Source of the DNA: Thioalkalivibrio sp.
Lineage (GTDB): Bacteria > Pseudomonadota > Gammaproteobacteria > Ectothiorhodospirales > Ectothiorhodospiraceae
Direction of reading: 5' to 3'
Assembly (NCBI RefSeq): GCF_007692535.1
Contig: NZ_REBW01000144.1
Coordinates: 1 to 46,439, forward strand
Length of the DNA stretch: 46,439 nt
Under the pieces are notes generated by a model. That model had not been told where the DNA came from. It saw only the letters and a list, made by a program, of their open reading frames with translations, and did not search any database. Both the position numbers and the translations under genes were made by a program. Below are positions 12,029 to 21,598 of this stretch, piece by piece (position 1 is the stretch's first letter; each line of letters opens with the position of its first letter).

Positions 12029-14238
12029 GCCACCCGGAACTCCTCGATCGATTGTCGGAGCGCTACCACATAGCGCCCGAGTATCGCGATATCTGGGGCA
12101 ACCGCCAGCAGGTCTCCGAAGAAACCCAGCGCGCCCTGCTGGGTGTGATGGGTGTGGCTACAGACAGCGACCAACACATGCAGCAGGCCCTGGAGCGGGC
12201 CGAGGCCGAGGATTGGGGGCGTCCCCTGCCACCGGTACACGTGGCACGGGAGGGCGAGGGCTGCATCCGCCTGGACATCACGGTGCGCGCGGAAAGTGCC
12301 GGTCACTGGCACCGCTGGACGCTGACGGAAGAGGACGGTGGTCGCCGGGAGGGTCGGTTCCGGCCTTCGGATCTCGAGCAGGAGGGCCAGCGGATGCTGG
12401 ACGGCGAGGTCCGGGAGCGGCGCATACTCTCTCTGCCGGACGACCGGCCGGGCGGCTACCACCGCCTCGAACTCCAGGACCTCGAGATGCCTGGCGAGGG
12501 GATTTCGTCCATGTCGCTGATCGTGGTCCCGGCGGATTGTTACCGGCCGCAGGCGGTGTCGGGAGGGCAGCGGGTATGGGGGCTCAATATCCCGCTGTAC
12601 GCGCTGCGCTCGAGCCGGAACTGGGGCATCGGCGACTTCACGGACCTGATCCGGGTGCTGGAATTCGCGGCGCAGGCCGGGGTGGACCTGGTCGGCCTGA
12701 ATCCGCTGCATGCCCTGTTTCCGCACAATCCCTCCCACGCGAGTCCCTACAGTCCTTCAAGCCGGCAGTTCCTGAATGTGCTGTACCTGGACGTGGAGGC
12801 GTTGCCCGAATTCGCCGAGTGCGACGCGGCACAGCATCAGGTGCGGGACCGGGTCTTCCAGCAGCGGCTGGATCGGCTCCGGGGGTCTGAACTGGTCGAC
12901 TATCCCGGGGTTGCCGGGGCGAAGATGACGGTGCTGGAGACCCTGTACGGGCACTTTCAAAAGAAACATCTGGACCGTGGCGATGAACGTGCCGAGGCCT
13001 TTGCCCGGTTCCGGCGGTCACGGGGTGATGCGCTGCGTCTGCATGCGCTGTACGAGGCGATTCAGGAATCCCTGCATCGGGCGGATCCCTCGGTCTGGGG
13101 CTGGCCTGCATGGCCGGAGCCCTATCGACATCCGGAGTCCGAGGCCGTTGCGGCATTCGCGACCGAACACGCCGAACGAACGGGGTTTTACGAATACCTG
13201 CAATGGCAGGCCCATGCCCAGCTCAGGAGGGCCGGCCATCGTGCCTTCGAGCTGGGTCTTGCGCTGGGACTGTACCAGGACATTGCCGTCAGTGTGGATG
13301 TGGGCGGCGCGGAGACCTGGGCGAATCAGGAACTGTATGTACTCGAGGGCCGGATCGGTTCCCCGCCGGATGACTTCAACCTGGACGGCCAGGACTGGGG
13401 GCTTCCGCCCTGGAATCCCGAAATGCTGCGGGATTGTGGGTATGCGCCGTTCATCAAGACCCTGCGCGAGAACATGAGCACCGCCGGGGTTGTGCGCCTC
13501 GACCATGTGATGAGTCTGATGCGGCTCTTCTGGGTGCCGGCGGGGATGTCTCCGCGCGAAGGTGGCTACGTTTCGTATCCGTTTCAGGATCTGCTGGGCA
13601 TTCTCGCGCTGGAGAGTCACCGCAACCGCTGCCTCGTCGTCGGCGAGGATCTGGGCACGGTGCCCGACGAGGTGCGCGAGGCGTTGCGGCCGATGGGCGT
13701 GCTTTCTTACCGGCTGCTCTATTTCGAGAAAGCGGACGACGGCAATTTCAGAACGCCCGCGGATTTCGCCACGCAGGCCCTGATCGCCACCAGCACGCAT
13801 GACCTGCCCACGCTTTCCGGTTACTGGGAGGGTCTGGATCTGGAGTTGCGCGATCGTCTGCACCTTTTCCCAACCGCGAAACACCGCGAAGACCAGATCA
13901 TCGGGCGCGCGGAGGACCGGGCCCGTCTGCTCGTGGCGCTGGAAAAGGAGGGTCTGCTGCCCGCAGGCCTGAGCGTGCAGGCGGTTCCCGAGGGGGAAAT
14001 GACGGTGGACCTCGCGGTGAGTATCCACCGCTTCCTTGCCCGCACCCCCGCGATGGTGATGATGGCTCAGATGGAGGACGTACTCGGGCAGCGCGAACAG
14101 ATCAACCTTCCCGGAACCACCGACGAGCGTCCGAACTGGCGCCACAAGTTGAGGCTGGACCTGGAGCAGTGGGAACGGGAGCCGCGGGTCCTCGCCATCC
14201 TGAATGCGCTGAGGGAGGAGAGGGCTGTTATCACGTGA
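12025..14238 (+). CDS. malQ: 4-alpha-glucanotransferase (amylomaltase, GH77)
   Basis: MalQ transfers alpha-1,4-glucan segments between maltodextrins and glucose, recycling short chains. The 737-residue protein has an N-terminal extension (~residues 1-150, 'YRDIWGNRQQVSEETQRALL') as in long MalQ proteins, then GH77 motifs: 'NPSHASPYSPSSRQFLN', 'DIAVSVDVGGAETWANQ', 'VVRLDHVMSLMRLFWVP' (nucleophile Asp ~493), 'VVGEDLGTVP' (Glu ~541) and 'STHDLPT' (Asp ~593). The start at 12025 gives the standard N-terminus. The ORF track's 11980 start adds a hydrophobic 15-residue stub. The gene ends in a 4-nt overlap with the next one. Confidence 0.95.
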   Translation: MSHPELLDRLSERYHIAPEYRDIWGNRQQVSEETQRALLGVMGVATDSDQHMQQALERAEAEDWGRPLPPVHVAREGEGCIRLDITVRAESAGHWHRWTLTEEDGGRREGRFRPSDLEQEGQRMLDGEVRERRILSLPDDRPGGYHRLELQDLEMPGEGISSMSLIVVPADCYRPQAVSGGQRVWGLNIPLYALRSSRNWGIGDFTDLIRVLEFAAQAGVDLVGLNPLHALFPHNPSHASPYSPSSRQFLNVLYLDVEALPEFAECDAAQHQVRDRVFQQRLDRLRGSELVDYPGVAGAKMTVLETLYGHFQKKHLDRGDERAEAFARFRRSRGDALRLHALYEAIQESLHRADPSVWGWPAWPEPYRHPESEAVAAFATEHAERTGFYEYLQWQAHAQLRRAGHRAFELGLALGLYQDIAVSVDVGGAETWANQELYVLEGRIGSPPDDFNLDGQDWGLPPWNPEMLRDCGYAPFIKTLRENMSTAGVVRLDHVMSLMRLFWVPAGMSPREGGYVSYPFQDLLGILALESHRNRCLVVGEDLGTVPDEVREALRPMGVLSYRLLYFEKADDGNFRTPADFATQALIATSTHDLPTLSGYWEGLDLELRDRLHLFPTAKHREDQIIGRAEDRARLLVALEKEGLLPAGLSVQAVPEGEMTVDLAVSIHRFLARTPAMVMMAQMEDVLGQREQINLPGTTDERPNWRHKLRLDLEQWEREPRVLAILNALREERAVIT

Positions 14239-16205
14239 CGATGACCCAGAACATCGCCTCCAACCCCTTGCCTGATCCCGCGATCACGGAGGGGCTGCGC
14301 TTGCTCGGGAAACGGCGCTTGGCACTGGCCATCCATGACCGCTGCTTTCCGGGGCTGTCAGCCGAGGATGTCGGGCGGGGCTCGCCTTACAGTCGTGGCG
14401 CCAGGCAATTCGTCGCCTTTGTACGCAGCCTGGGTTTCGACACGATCCAGCTGGGGCCCATGGGGCAGACGCCCCGCGATGACCCTTCTCCCTACAACGG
14501 AACAGTGTTTTCCCGAAACGTCCTGAACCTCGATCTGGCAAGCCTGACGGGGGAAGGCGGCTCCAGTGATGTTTCCGGCGGCTTGCTGCATGCGGACACC
14601 CTCGAACGTCTGGTCGGGGAATGCCCGTGTGACGACGGCGCCCGCAGCGTGCATGGCTACGCTTTCGATGCCTGTCACATGGCCCTGGACGCGATCCATC
14701 AAAATTTCAAGGCGGCCCGCGCCCGAGGCGATCCCGGCGCCCTGAAACTCGATGCGGAGCTGGACCATTTCGCCGGACGCAATGGAGACTGGCTCGCACC
14801 CGACGCGCTGTACCACGCGCTGTCGGGGCATCATGGAGAACGGCATCACCGGCATTGGCCGGTAACCGATGCCGTCTGCCCCGATGCTGCACTGTACCGG
14901 CACATCGGCCAGCGACCGGATCCATGCACCTCGCGCCGGAGCGCGCTTTTCGATACATATCGCGATGAACTCGAACGCTATCGGCTGGGACAGTTCCTCG
15001 TCCACCGCCAGCACGCGGCGTTCCACGCCGAGACGAAGGGTCTGGGTTTGCGCCTTTACGGCGATCTCCAGGTGGGGCTCTCGGCATGCGATGAATGGAG
15101 CCGTGGCGGTATGCACCTGTCGGGTTACCGCATGGGTGCGCCACCCAGCCGCACCAATCGCGACGGACAACCCTGGGGCTACGGGGTGTATGACCCGGAC
15201 CAGTGCCTCGATGGTGACGGTGCGCCGGGGCCGGTGCTGCGTTTCATGCTCGCGCGGATCGAAAAGATGTTGGGAGAGTTCGATGGGCTGCGCATCGATC
15301 ACCCTCATGGTCTCGTGTGCCCGTGGGTATACCGTGGCGACGACCCCGACCCCAGTCATGCGGTGCAGCATGGTGCGCGGCTGTTCTCGTCGCCGCATCT
15401 CGCCGACCATCCGGACCTTGGTCGTTTTGCCATCGCCGGGGTGGAGCAGCTGAACCAGGCCGTTCCCCGCTATGCGGACGAATGGGTGCGGTGGCTGCGA
15501 CCGGATCAGGTCGGGCGCTACGCCCTGCTGCTGGACACGGTCGTGAGCGTGGTGCGGGAGCATGGGGGATCGAGCGAAGATATTCCCTGCGAGGTGTTGA
15601 GCACATTGCCTTATCCCGTGGCGAGTGCCATCAGGCGCCAGGGTCTGGGACGGTTTCGGGTGACGCAGAAGGCGGATCTCTTCAACCGTGATGACGTCTA
15701 CCGCAGTGAGAACGCCGAGGCCCGGGACTGGATCATGGTGGGCACGCACGACACGCCCCCGATCTGGCACCTGGCCCGCGAGTGGGTGGAGGAGGGTGAG
15801 CGGGCCCGGCAGGAGGCGGACTATCTTGCCGCGCGACTCGTCCCCGCCGGGGAACGTGAGGCATTCGCGCGCGAGTTGGCCGGGAATCGCAACAAACTGG
15901 TGCATGCCAAATTGGCGGATGTGTTCGCGAGTCCCGCAGAGCAGGTCATGGTGTTCTTCGCCGATCTCCTGGGTCAGGAACAGACATACAACCGGGCCGG
16001 CTTCGTCGATCTGGAAAACTGGACCCTGCGCGTGCCCCGCGACTATGCCACTTCGTTTCCGCGCGCGGTGGCGCGGGGCGACGCCCTGAACCTGCATTGC
16101 GTGCTGGCGCTGGCGTTGCGCGCGCGAGGCGATGATTTCGCGCGGCTCCACGGCGATCTGATCGGGCGTCTGCGCGAACAATCGGGGTGGTGGTGTGGTG
16201 AGTGA
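14235..16205 (+). CDS. Divergent second GH77 4-alpha-glucanotransferase-like protein
   Basis: This 656-residue protein looks like a remote MalQ homologue. It keeps 'LRLYGDLQVGLSACDEWS', 'FDGLRIDHPHGLV' (Asp355, nucleophile position), 'IPCEVLSTLP' (Glu453, in place of the usual 'EDLG..P' acid/base region) and 'MVGTHDTPPIW' (Asp506). The catalytic triad is therefore retained although the surrounding motifs differ, as does the N-terminal 'PSPYNGTVFSRNVLNLD', which corresponds to the usual 'SPY..SSR..NP' stretch. The GTG at 14235 overlaps the malQ stop (GTGA) and has 'ggaggagagg' upstream. ATG 14241 is the alternative. The activity is probably a glucan transferase, but acceptor or donor specificity may differ from MalQ. 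Confidence 0.85.
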   Translation: MTMTQNIASNPLPDPAITEGLRLLGKRRLALAIHDRCFPGLSAEDVGRGSPYSRGARQFVAFVRSLGFDTIQLGPMGQTPRDDPSPYNGTVFSRNVLNLDLASLTGEGGSSDVSGGLLHADTLERLVGECPCDDGARSVHGYAFDACHMALDAIHQNFKAARARGDPGALKLDAELDHFAGRNGDWLAPDALYHALSGHHGERHHRHWPVTDAVCPDAALYRHIGQRPDPCTSRRSALFDTYRDELERYRLGQFLVHRQHAAFHAETKGLGLRLYGDLQVGLSACDEWSRGGMHLSGYRMGAPPSRTNRDGQPWGYGVYDPDQCLDGDGAPGPVLRFMLARIEKMLGEFDGLRIDHPHGLVCPWVYRGDDPDPSHAVQHGARLFSSPHLADHPDLGRFAIAGVEQLNQAVPRYADEWVRWLRPDQVGRYALLLDTVVSVVREHGGSSEDIPCEVLSTLPYPVASAIRRQGLGRFRVTQKADLFNRDDVYRSENAEARDWIMVGTHDTPPIWHLAREWVEEGERARQEADYLAARLVPAGEREAFARELAGNRNKLVHAKLADVFASPAEQVMVFFADLLGQEQTYNRAGFVDLENWTLRVPRDYATSFPRAVARGDALNLHCVLALALRARGDDFARLHGDLIGRLREQSGWWCGE

Positions 16206-16208
16206 AAT

Positions 16209-16224
16209 GCGTCGTTTGCGACGC
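16209..16224 (+). terminator. Small hairpin after the second GH77 gene
   Basis: A perfect 6-bp stem (GCGTCG/CGACGC, loop TTTG) starts four bases past the stop codon. It lacks a T-tract, so it is at best a weak or Rho-assisted end of the glycan operon. Confidence 0.3.
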
Positions 16225-16325
16225 GCCTCCAGCGGTCGTGTGCGTCGACCGGCCTGGGGGGCGGGATCAGGTGATGCAGGGAAAGTCCATACTTAGGTAG
16301 TTACTTCTTCCGGAGGCGCCACGCT

Positions 16326-18983
16326 ATGAGTGCTGAAACCATCGAAGAACTCCTTTCTTCCCGGTCCGTATCGGAGGATCAGGCGGCTGTCGTGACGATG
16401 AGCCGCGACGACCTCGACACCACTTCGCGAGCGGATCTCCTCGCGCGTGCCGGACGCTTGACGGCTGGTCTGCAGGATGCCGGTCTGGAGAAGGGGGATC
16501 GGGTCTTGATTCTCGCGCCCAACAGCGCGGACTGGGTGGCATCGGCGCTGGGCGTGATGAATGCCGGCGCTGTAGTTGTGCCCCTGGATACCCAGATGCC
16601 GGGTGAGGATCTGGAACATGCCCTGTCGGATTCCGAGCCGCGATTCGTCTTCACGACCTCCTCGCTGAAGGATCGTCTTCCTGATGACCTGGACGACGTG
16701 CGGGTTTATCTGTTCGATGCCGAGTCGGATGCCTCGGACAGTTGGGTCGGCCTGCTTGCGGACGAACCGGCGTCGGCCGTGGCCGAGAAGGATGACGTGG
16801 CCGCGATCTTCTACACCTCCGGCACGACGGGGCCGCCCAAGGGGGTGCCGTTGACGCACAAGAACCTGAGCAGCAATGTGGAGGCTCTGTGCGCCCAGGA
16901 ACTCGCGGACGACAGCGACCGGGTCCTGGTTCCCCTGCCGTTTCATCACGTCTACCCCTTCACTGTGGGCATCCTGATCCCGCTGACGCTGGGAGCCCCG
17001 ATCATTGTGCCCTTCTCGCTGGTGGGCCCGCAGATCGTCCGGGGCCTTCGCGAAGGCGAGGCCACGGTGATGCTGGGCGTACCACGCCTCTATGAGGCTG
17101 TATGGAACGCACTGGAGGATCGCGTCGCCGGGCGAGGCCGGATCGCGGCGCTGCTGTTTCGGCAGACGCTGGGGGTCTCCAGGCTTGCGCGCCGGCGTCT
17201 CGGCCTGCGTCTGGGTCGGCGCCTGTTTGCCAGTCTGCATCGCCGTCTCGCACCGCGCCTGCGACTGGTCGTCGCTGGCGGTGCGGCGCTGGATCCCGAG
17301 CTGGGACGCAAGCTGCAGGCGCTGGGCTGGGAAGTGGCCACCGGCTACGGGCTCAGCGAAACCTCTCCGATTCTGACCTACAACCCGCCCGATCGCTTGC
17401 GGCTGGAGGCCGCGGGTCTGGCCCTGCCCGGCGTGGAACTCGCCATCGACGACTCCGATTCCTCCGATGGACGTGGAGAAGTAATGGCCCGGGGTCCGAA
17501 CGTTTTCGCCGGTTACCTGAATCTGCCGGATAAGACCAAAGAGGTCCTCGACGAGGACGGCTGGTTCCGTACCGGGGACACGGGTGAGCTGGACGACGAT
17601 GGCTATCTGCATCTGCACGGTCGCGAGTCGTCGATGATCCTTCTTTCCGGAGGCGAGAACGTCGATCCGGAACGCGTCGAGGATGCGTTGAAGGCCCTCG
17701 ACGAACTGCGGGAGGTCGGGGTCCTCGCGCATGACGATCGTCTTGCAGCCGTCGTCGTCCCGGAGTCGAAGCTGTTGCGCGAGGTGACCGGTGAAGACCT
17801 CGAGAAGCGGGTGAAAAATGCGGTGAAGGAGGCCGCGAAGAAACTGCCCAGCCACCATCGGCCGGGGACCGTCCGTATTGCGCTGGATCCGCTGCCGCGC
17901 ACGCGCCTGGGCAAGCTGCGCCGGCACAAACTGGAGGAGCTGTTCGAAAAACTGGGGGAAAGCGACGCCGTTTCCGAGGCGAAACCCGAACCCGTGTCGC
18001 CGGAATCCATGGCGCCCGAGGACCAGCAGCTGTTATCGGACCCCGGCGCGGAGCGTACCTGGAAGTACCTGGCGGAGCGTTTTCACGACCTGCGTCTCAC
18101 CCCGGACAGCAGCCTGGCGGAGGAGCTGGGAATCGATTCGCTCAGTTGGGTGGATCTGACGCTGGCACTGCAGGACCGTGCCGGCATCGACCTCGACGAC
18201 TCGGCGATCGAGCGGGTCGAGACCGTGCGCGATCTGCTACAGGAGGCGGCCGGCGCCTCCGAGGCCAAGGAGGGGCGCGGCGAACTGAAGGAACAGCTCA
18301 AGGAACCCGAATCACTGCTCGACGATGAACAGAAGCAGGATCTGGAGCCGCCTGGACCGGTACGCCGGATCCTGGGTCGGATCGTGCTGGGGCCGGCCCG
18401 GCTCGTGGGCCGGTTGCTGTTGCGCGTGGAGGTTCAGGGGCAGTTTCCGGACGACGGGCCGTATCTGATCGCACCGCGCCATCTGAGCTTCGTCGATCCC
18501 TTGGCGCTCCTGCCCGCCCTGAGTAGAAGGCAGCTCGAATCGCTTTACTGGGCCGGCCTCGAGGCCTACCTGTTTTCCAACCGCCTCACCCGTGCATTCA
18601 GCCGCACGGCCCGCATCCTGCCAATCGATCCGGGTTCTGCACCACGACGAAGCCTGGCCATTGCGGCGGCCTGCCTCGAACGCGGCCACAGTCTGATCTG
18701 GTTTCCCGAGGGTGAGCGTTCCCCGGACGGCAAGCTTCAGCGCCTGCGGCCCGGCATCGGGCTGGTCCTGGCGGCGCAGCCGGTGCCCGTGATTCCGGTG
18801 TGGATCGACGGCACATGGGAAGTGATGCCGCCGGGACAACGCTTCCCGCGCCCCGGGAAGGTGCGGTTGATCATTGGTGATCCGATTTCCCCCGATTCCT
18901 ACGGGACGGATGAGCGGGAGATCGTCGAGACCCTGCAATCCAGGCTGGAGGACCTGGACAAGGCGTCGAAGTCAGACGACTGA
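16326..18983 (+). CDS. Fused AMP-binding acyl ligase, acyl carrier domain and PlsC-type acyltransferase
   Basis: The 885-residue protein has an AMP-forming ligase at ~1-555 ('YTSGTTGPPKGVPLTHKN' at 163, 'GYGLSETSP', 'GWFRTGDTGELDDDGYLHL', C-terminal Lys in 'RLGKLRRHK'). A carrier domain at ~570-640 has the phosphopantetheine Ser605 in 'LGIDSLSW'. A 1-acylglycerol-phosphate acyltransferase domain at ~690-870 has 'HLSFVD' (H719, D724) and 'FPEGE' at 793. The inferred function is to activate a free fatty acid, hold it on the tethered carrier and pass it to a lysophospholipid or other acceptor, comparable to Aas-type lipid repair but with its own ACP. The start has 'cggagg' upstream. No signal peptide is seen, so it should act at the inner face of the membrane. 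Confidence 0.92.
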   Translation: MSAETIEELLSSRSVSEDQAAVVTMSRDDLDTTSRADLLARAGRLTAGLQDAGLEKGDRVLILAPNSADWVASALGVMNAGAVVVPLDTQMPGEDLEHALSDSEPRFVFTTSSLKDRLPDDLDDVRVYLFDAESDASDSWVGLLADEPASAVAEKDDVAAIFYTSGTTGPPKGVPLTHKNLSSNVEALCAQELADDSDRVLVPLPFHHVYPFTVGILIPLTLGAPIIVPFSLVGPQIVRGLREGEATVMLGVPRLYEAVWNALEDRVAGRGRIAALLFRQTLGVSRLARRRLGLRLGRRLFASLHRRLAPRLRLVVAGGAALDPELGRKLQALGWEVATGYGLSETSPILTYNPPDRLRLEAAGLALPGVELAIDDSDSSDGRGEVMARGPNVFAGYLNLPDKTKEVLDEDGWFRTGDTGELDDDGYLHLHGRESSMILLSGGENVDPERVEDALKALDELREVGVLAHDDRLAAVVVPESKLLREVTGEDLEKRVKNAVKEAAKKLPSHHRPGTVRIALDPLPRTRLGKLRRHKLEELFEKLGESDAVSEAKPEPVSPESMAPEDQQLLSDPGAERTWKYLAERFHDLRLTPDSSLAEELGIDSLSWVDLTLALQDRAGIDLDDSAIERVETVRDLLQEAAGASEAKEGRGELKEQLKEPESLLDDEQKQDLEPPGPVRRILGRIVLGPARLVGRLLLRVEVQGQFPDDGPYLIAPRHLSFVDPLALLPALSRRQLESLYWAGLEAYLFSNRLTRAFSRTARILPIDPGSAPRRSLAIAAACLERGHSLIWFPEGERSPDGKLQRLRPGIGLVLAAQPVPVIPVWIDGTWEVMPPGQRFPRPGKVRLIIGDPISPDSYGTDEREIVETLQSRLEDLDKASKSDD

Positions 18984-19070
18984 GGATTCGACAAACCGTA
19001 AACATCTGGGCGTCCGCGCCGCTTCTGGTGCGATCGCTGCCCATCGGAGAACGACAGGAGGACCTGCACA

Positions 19071-21497
19071 ATGAGCAAGGAACCGTTGACTCTGAGACTC
19101 TCGGAACTGACCAATGCGGACACTGCCATGGTCGGCGGGAAGAACGCCAGTCTGGGCGAGATGATCGCCACACTGGAGACGCGTGGCATCCGGGTGCCGG
19201 GTGGTTTTGCCACCACGGCGGCGGCCTACTGGCGCTTCATCGACGACAACGACCTGCGCGACCGCATCGAAAGCGCCATGGGCGAACTGAAATCCGACCA
19301 GTCCAATCTGAAGACCGTCGGTGCCAAGGTCCGGCGGATGATCGAGGGGGGGCGCTGGCCGGAGGATCTCGCGCACGCGATCGTCGAAGCCTACGACGAG
19401 ATGCGCCGTGAAACGGGAATGAAGGACCTGGACGTAGCGGTGCGTTCCTCGGCCACGGCGGAGGATCTGCCCACGGCCAGTTTCGCGGGCCAGCTCGAGA
19501 CGTTTCTCAACATCCGCGGGCACGATGCATTGCTCGACGCCTGCCGCAAATGCTACGCGTCGCTGTTCACGAACCGCGCCATCGCCTACCGTGAGCGACA
19601 GGGCTTCGATCATCTGCAGGTGGCCCTGTCGGTTGGCGTTCAGCGGATGGTGCGTTCCGACAAGGCCGGATCCGGGGTGATGTTCTCGCTGGACACGGAA
19701 ACCGGATATCCGGACGTCGTGCTGATCAATGCCGCCTGGGGACTGGGCGAGACGGTCGTCCAGGGCAGTGTCGATCCCGACGAGTACCACGTTTTCAAGC
19801 CACTACTGTCACAGGCGCAGCCGGACGGTCCGTTGCTCCCGATCATCGAGAAGCGCCGCGGGGGCAAGGACATCAAGATGGTCTATGCGAAGAAGAAAGG
19901 CGACGAAGGTACCGCGCGCACCGTTGAAACCTCGAAAAAGGAACAAGCCGCCTTCGTGCTCTCCGACGAGGAAATCCTCACGCTGGGTCGTTGGGGTGCG
20001 ATCATCGAGGCGCATTACGGCAAACCCATGGACATCGAATGGGCGAAGGATGGCGACAGCGGTGAACTGTTCATCGTCCAGGCGCGTCCCGAGACCGTGC
20101 ATTCCCAGAAGGCGAACGAGCCATTCCGGTCCTGGAAGCTGCTGTCCAAGGGCAGGAAGCTGGTCGAGGGAACGGCCATTGGGGATGCCGTGGCCACCGG
20201 GATCGTGCGGGTGCTGGAAAGCCCCGAGGAGAGCGACAAGCTGAAGGAAGGCGACGTGCTGGTCACCGGCATGACCGATCCCGACTGGGTGCCCGTGATG
20301 AAAAAGGCCGCCGCCATTGTGACCGATCACGGTGGACGTACCAGTCACGCGGCGATCGTGTCCCGTGAATTGGGCGTGACGGCAGTGGTCGGAGTCGGCA
20401 ATGCCAGCGCGGAGTTGAAGGACGGTCAGGAGGTGACGGTGTCCTGTGCGGAGGGGCAGCGGGGCTTTGTCTACGAAGGCGAGGCCGAGGTCGAGGTCAG
20501 CGAGACCGATCCCGACGAGATCGAGGACACGCAGACCGACATCATGATCAATCTCGCCAACCCCGGGGCGGCGTACCGCTGGTGGAGGCTGCCTGCCAAG
20601 GGGATCGGTCTGGCCCGAATCGAGTTCATCATCGGCAATGACATCAAGGTGCATCCGCTGGCCCTGATGCATCCGGACCGTGTCGACGACGATGCGGCGA
20701 AGAAGGAGATTGACGACCTCACCCAGGGCTACAAGGACGGAGCGGAGTTCTTCGTCGATCGAATGGCGCGAGGGATCGCGCGGTTGGCGGCGGCGCAGTG
20801 GCCAGAGCCAGCGATCGTCCGGCTGTCCGACTTCAAGACCAACGAGTATGCCGGGTTGATCGGGGGCCGGGGTTTCGAGCCCGAGGAGGCCAATCCAATG
20901 CTCGGTTGGCGCGGTGCCAGCCGTTATGTCGACGGTCCCTACGCCGAGGCCTTTGCGCTGGAGTGCGCCGCGCTGCGTCGTGCACGGGAAGAAATCGGGC
21001 TGGAGAACATCCGCGTGATGATTCCGTTCTGCCGGACCGTTGACGAGGCCGATCGCGTCCTGGCTACGATGGCCGAGCATGGGTTGGTCCGGGGCAAGGC
21101 AGGGCTTGAGATCTACATGATGGTGGAGATCCCGTCGAACGTGATCCTCGCTCGCGATTTCGGCGCGCGGGTCGATGGCTTTTCCATCGGCACCAACGAT
21201 CTGACGCAACTCGTACTGGGCGTCGATCGGGACAACGATCTTCTTTCATCGCAGTTCGACGCGCGCGATCCTGCGGTCAAGGCGTCGATCGCGGAGCTGC
21301 TGGAAAAGGCCCGCGATGTCGGCGTGAAGACCGGCCTGTGCGGTCAGGCCCCCAGCGATTACCCGGAGTTCGCGGGCTTTCTGGTCGAGCACCGGATCGA
21401 CAGCATTTCCGTCAGTCCCGACAGTTTCATCGCCGTGAAGCGGATCGTTGCCCAGGCCGAGCGCGAGCGGGATCTCGCGGATGCGAGTGCCCCCTGA
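19071..21497 (+). CDS. ppsA: Phosphoenolpyruvate synthase
   Basis: This 808-residue protein makes PEP from pyruvate and ATP, releasing AMP and Pi, the entry step of gluconeogenesis. It has the N-terminal ATP-binding domain ('VGGKNASLGEMI', 'VRSSATAEDLPTASFAGQ'), the phosphohistidine swivel domain 'GGRTSHAAIVSRELG' with His426, and the C-terminal PEP/pyruvate barrel ending in 'GLCGQAPSDYPEF' with Cys757. These match PpsA rather than PPDK (no PPDK-type spacing or length). 'acaggagg' lies upstream of ATG 19071. Its place beside the glycan genes suits carbon flow from three-carbon acids to storage sugar, though the link is only positional. Confidence 0.95.
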   Translation: MSKEPLTLRLSELTNADTAMVGGKNASLGEMIATLETRGIRVPGGFATTAAAYWRFIDDNDLRDRIESAMGELKSDQSNLKTVGAKVRRMIEGGRWPEDLAHAIVEAYDEMRRETGMKDLDVAVRSSATAEDLPTASFAGQLETFLNIRGHDALLDACRKCYASLFTNRAIAYRERQGFDHLQVALSVGVQRMVRSDKAGSGVMFSLDTETGYPDVVLINAAWGLGETVVQGSVDPDEYHVFKPLLSQAQPDGPLLPIIEKRRGGKDIKMVYAKKKGDEGTARTVETSKKEQAAFVLSDEEILTLGRWGAIIEAHYGKPMDIEWAKDGDSGELFIVQARPETVHSQKANEPFRSWKLLSKGRKLVEGTAIGDAVATGIVRVLESPEESDKLKEGDVLVTGMTDPDWVPVMKKAAAIVTDHGGRTSHAAIVSRELGVTAVVGVGNASAELKDGQEVTVSCAEGQRGFVYEGEAEVEVSETDPDEIEDTQTDIMINLANPGAAYRWWRLPAKGIGLARIEFIIGNDIKVHPLALMHPDRVDDDAAKKEIDDLTQGYKDGAEFFVDRMARGIARLAAAQWPEPAIVRLSDFKTNEYAGLIGGRGFEPEEANPMLGWRGASRYVDGPYAEAFALECAALRRAREEIGLENIRVMIPFCRTVDEADRVLATMAEHGLVRGKAGLEIYMMVEIPSNVILARDFGARVDGFSIGTNDLTQLVLGVDRDNDLLSSQFDARDPAVKASIAELLEKARDVGVKTGLCGQAPSDYPEFAGFLVEHRIDSISVSPDSFIAVKRIVAQAERERDLADASAP

Positions 21498-21598
21498 TCA
21501 CGGCTTTGCATGCAATGCCGGCGCAGGATCCGTTGCGGCATGGGGCTGTCAGTACAGGGATCACGTTGGCAACACGACGAGGAGGTAGAGTCACCACG

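Noticed and set aside
14358-16181. 607-codon antisense frame over the second GH77 gene
   Set aside because: Shadow frame. The + strand carries the catalytic GH77 motifs and a coupled start.
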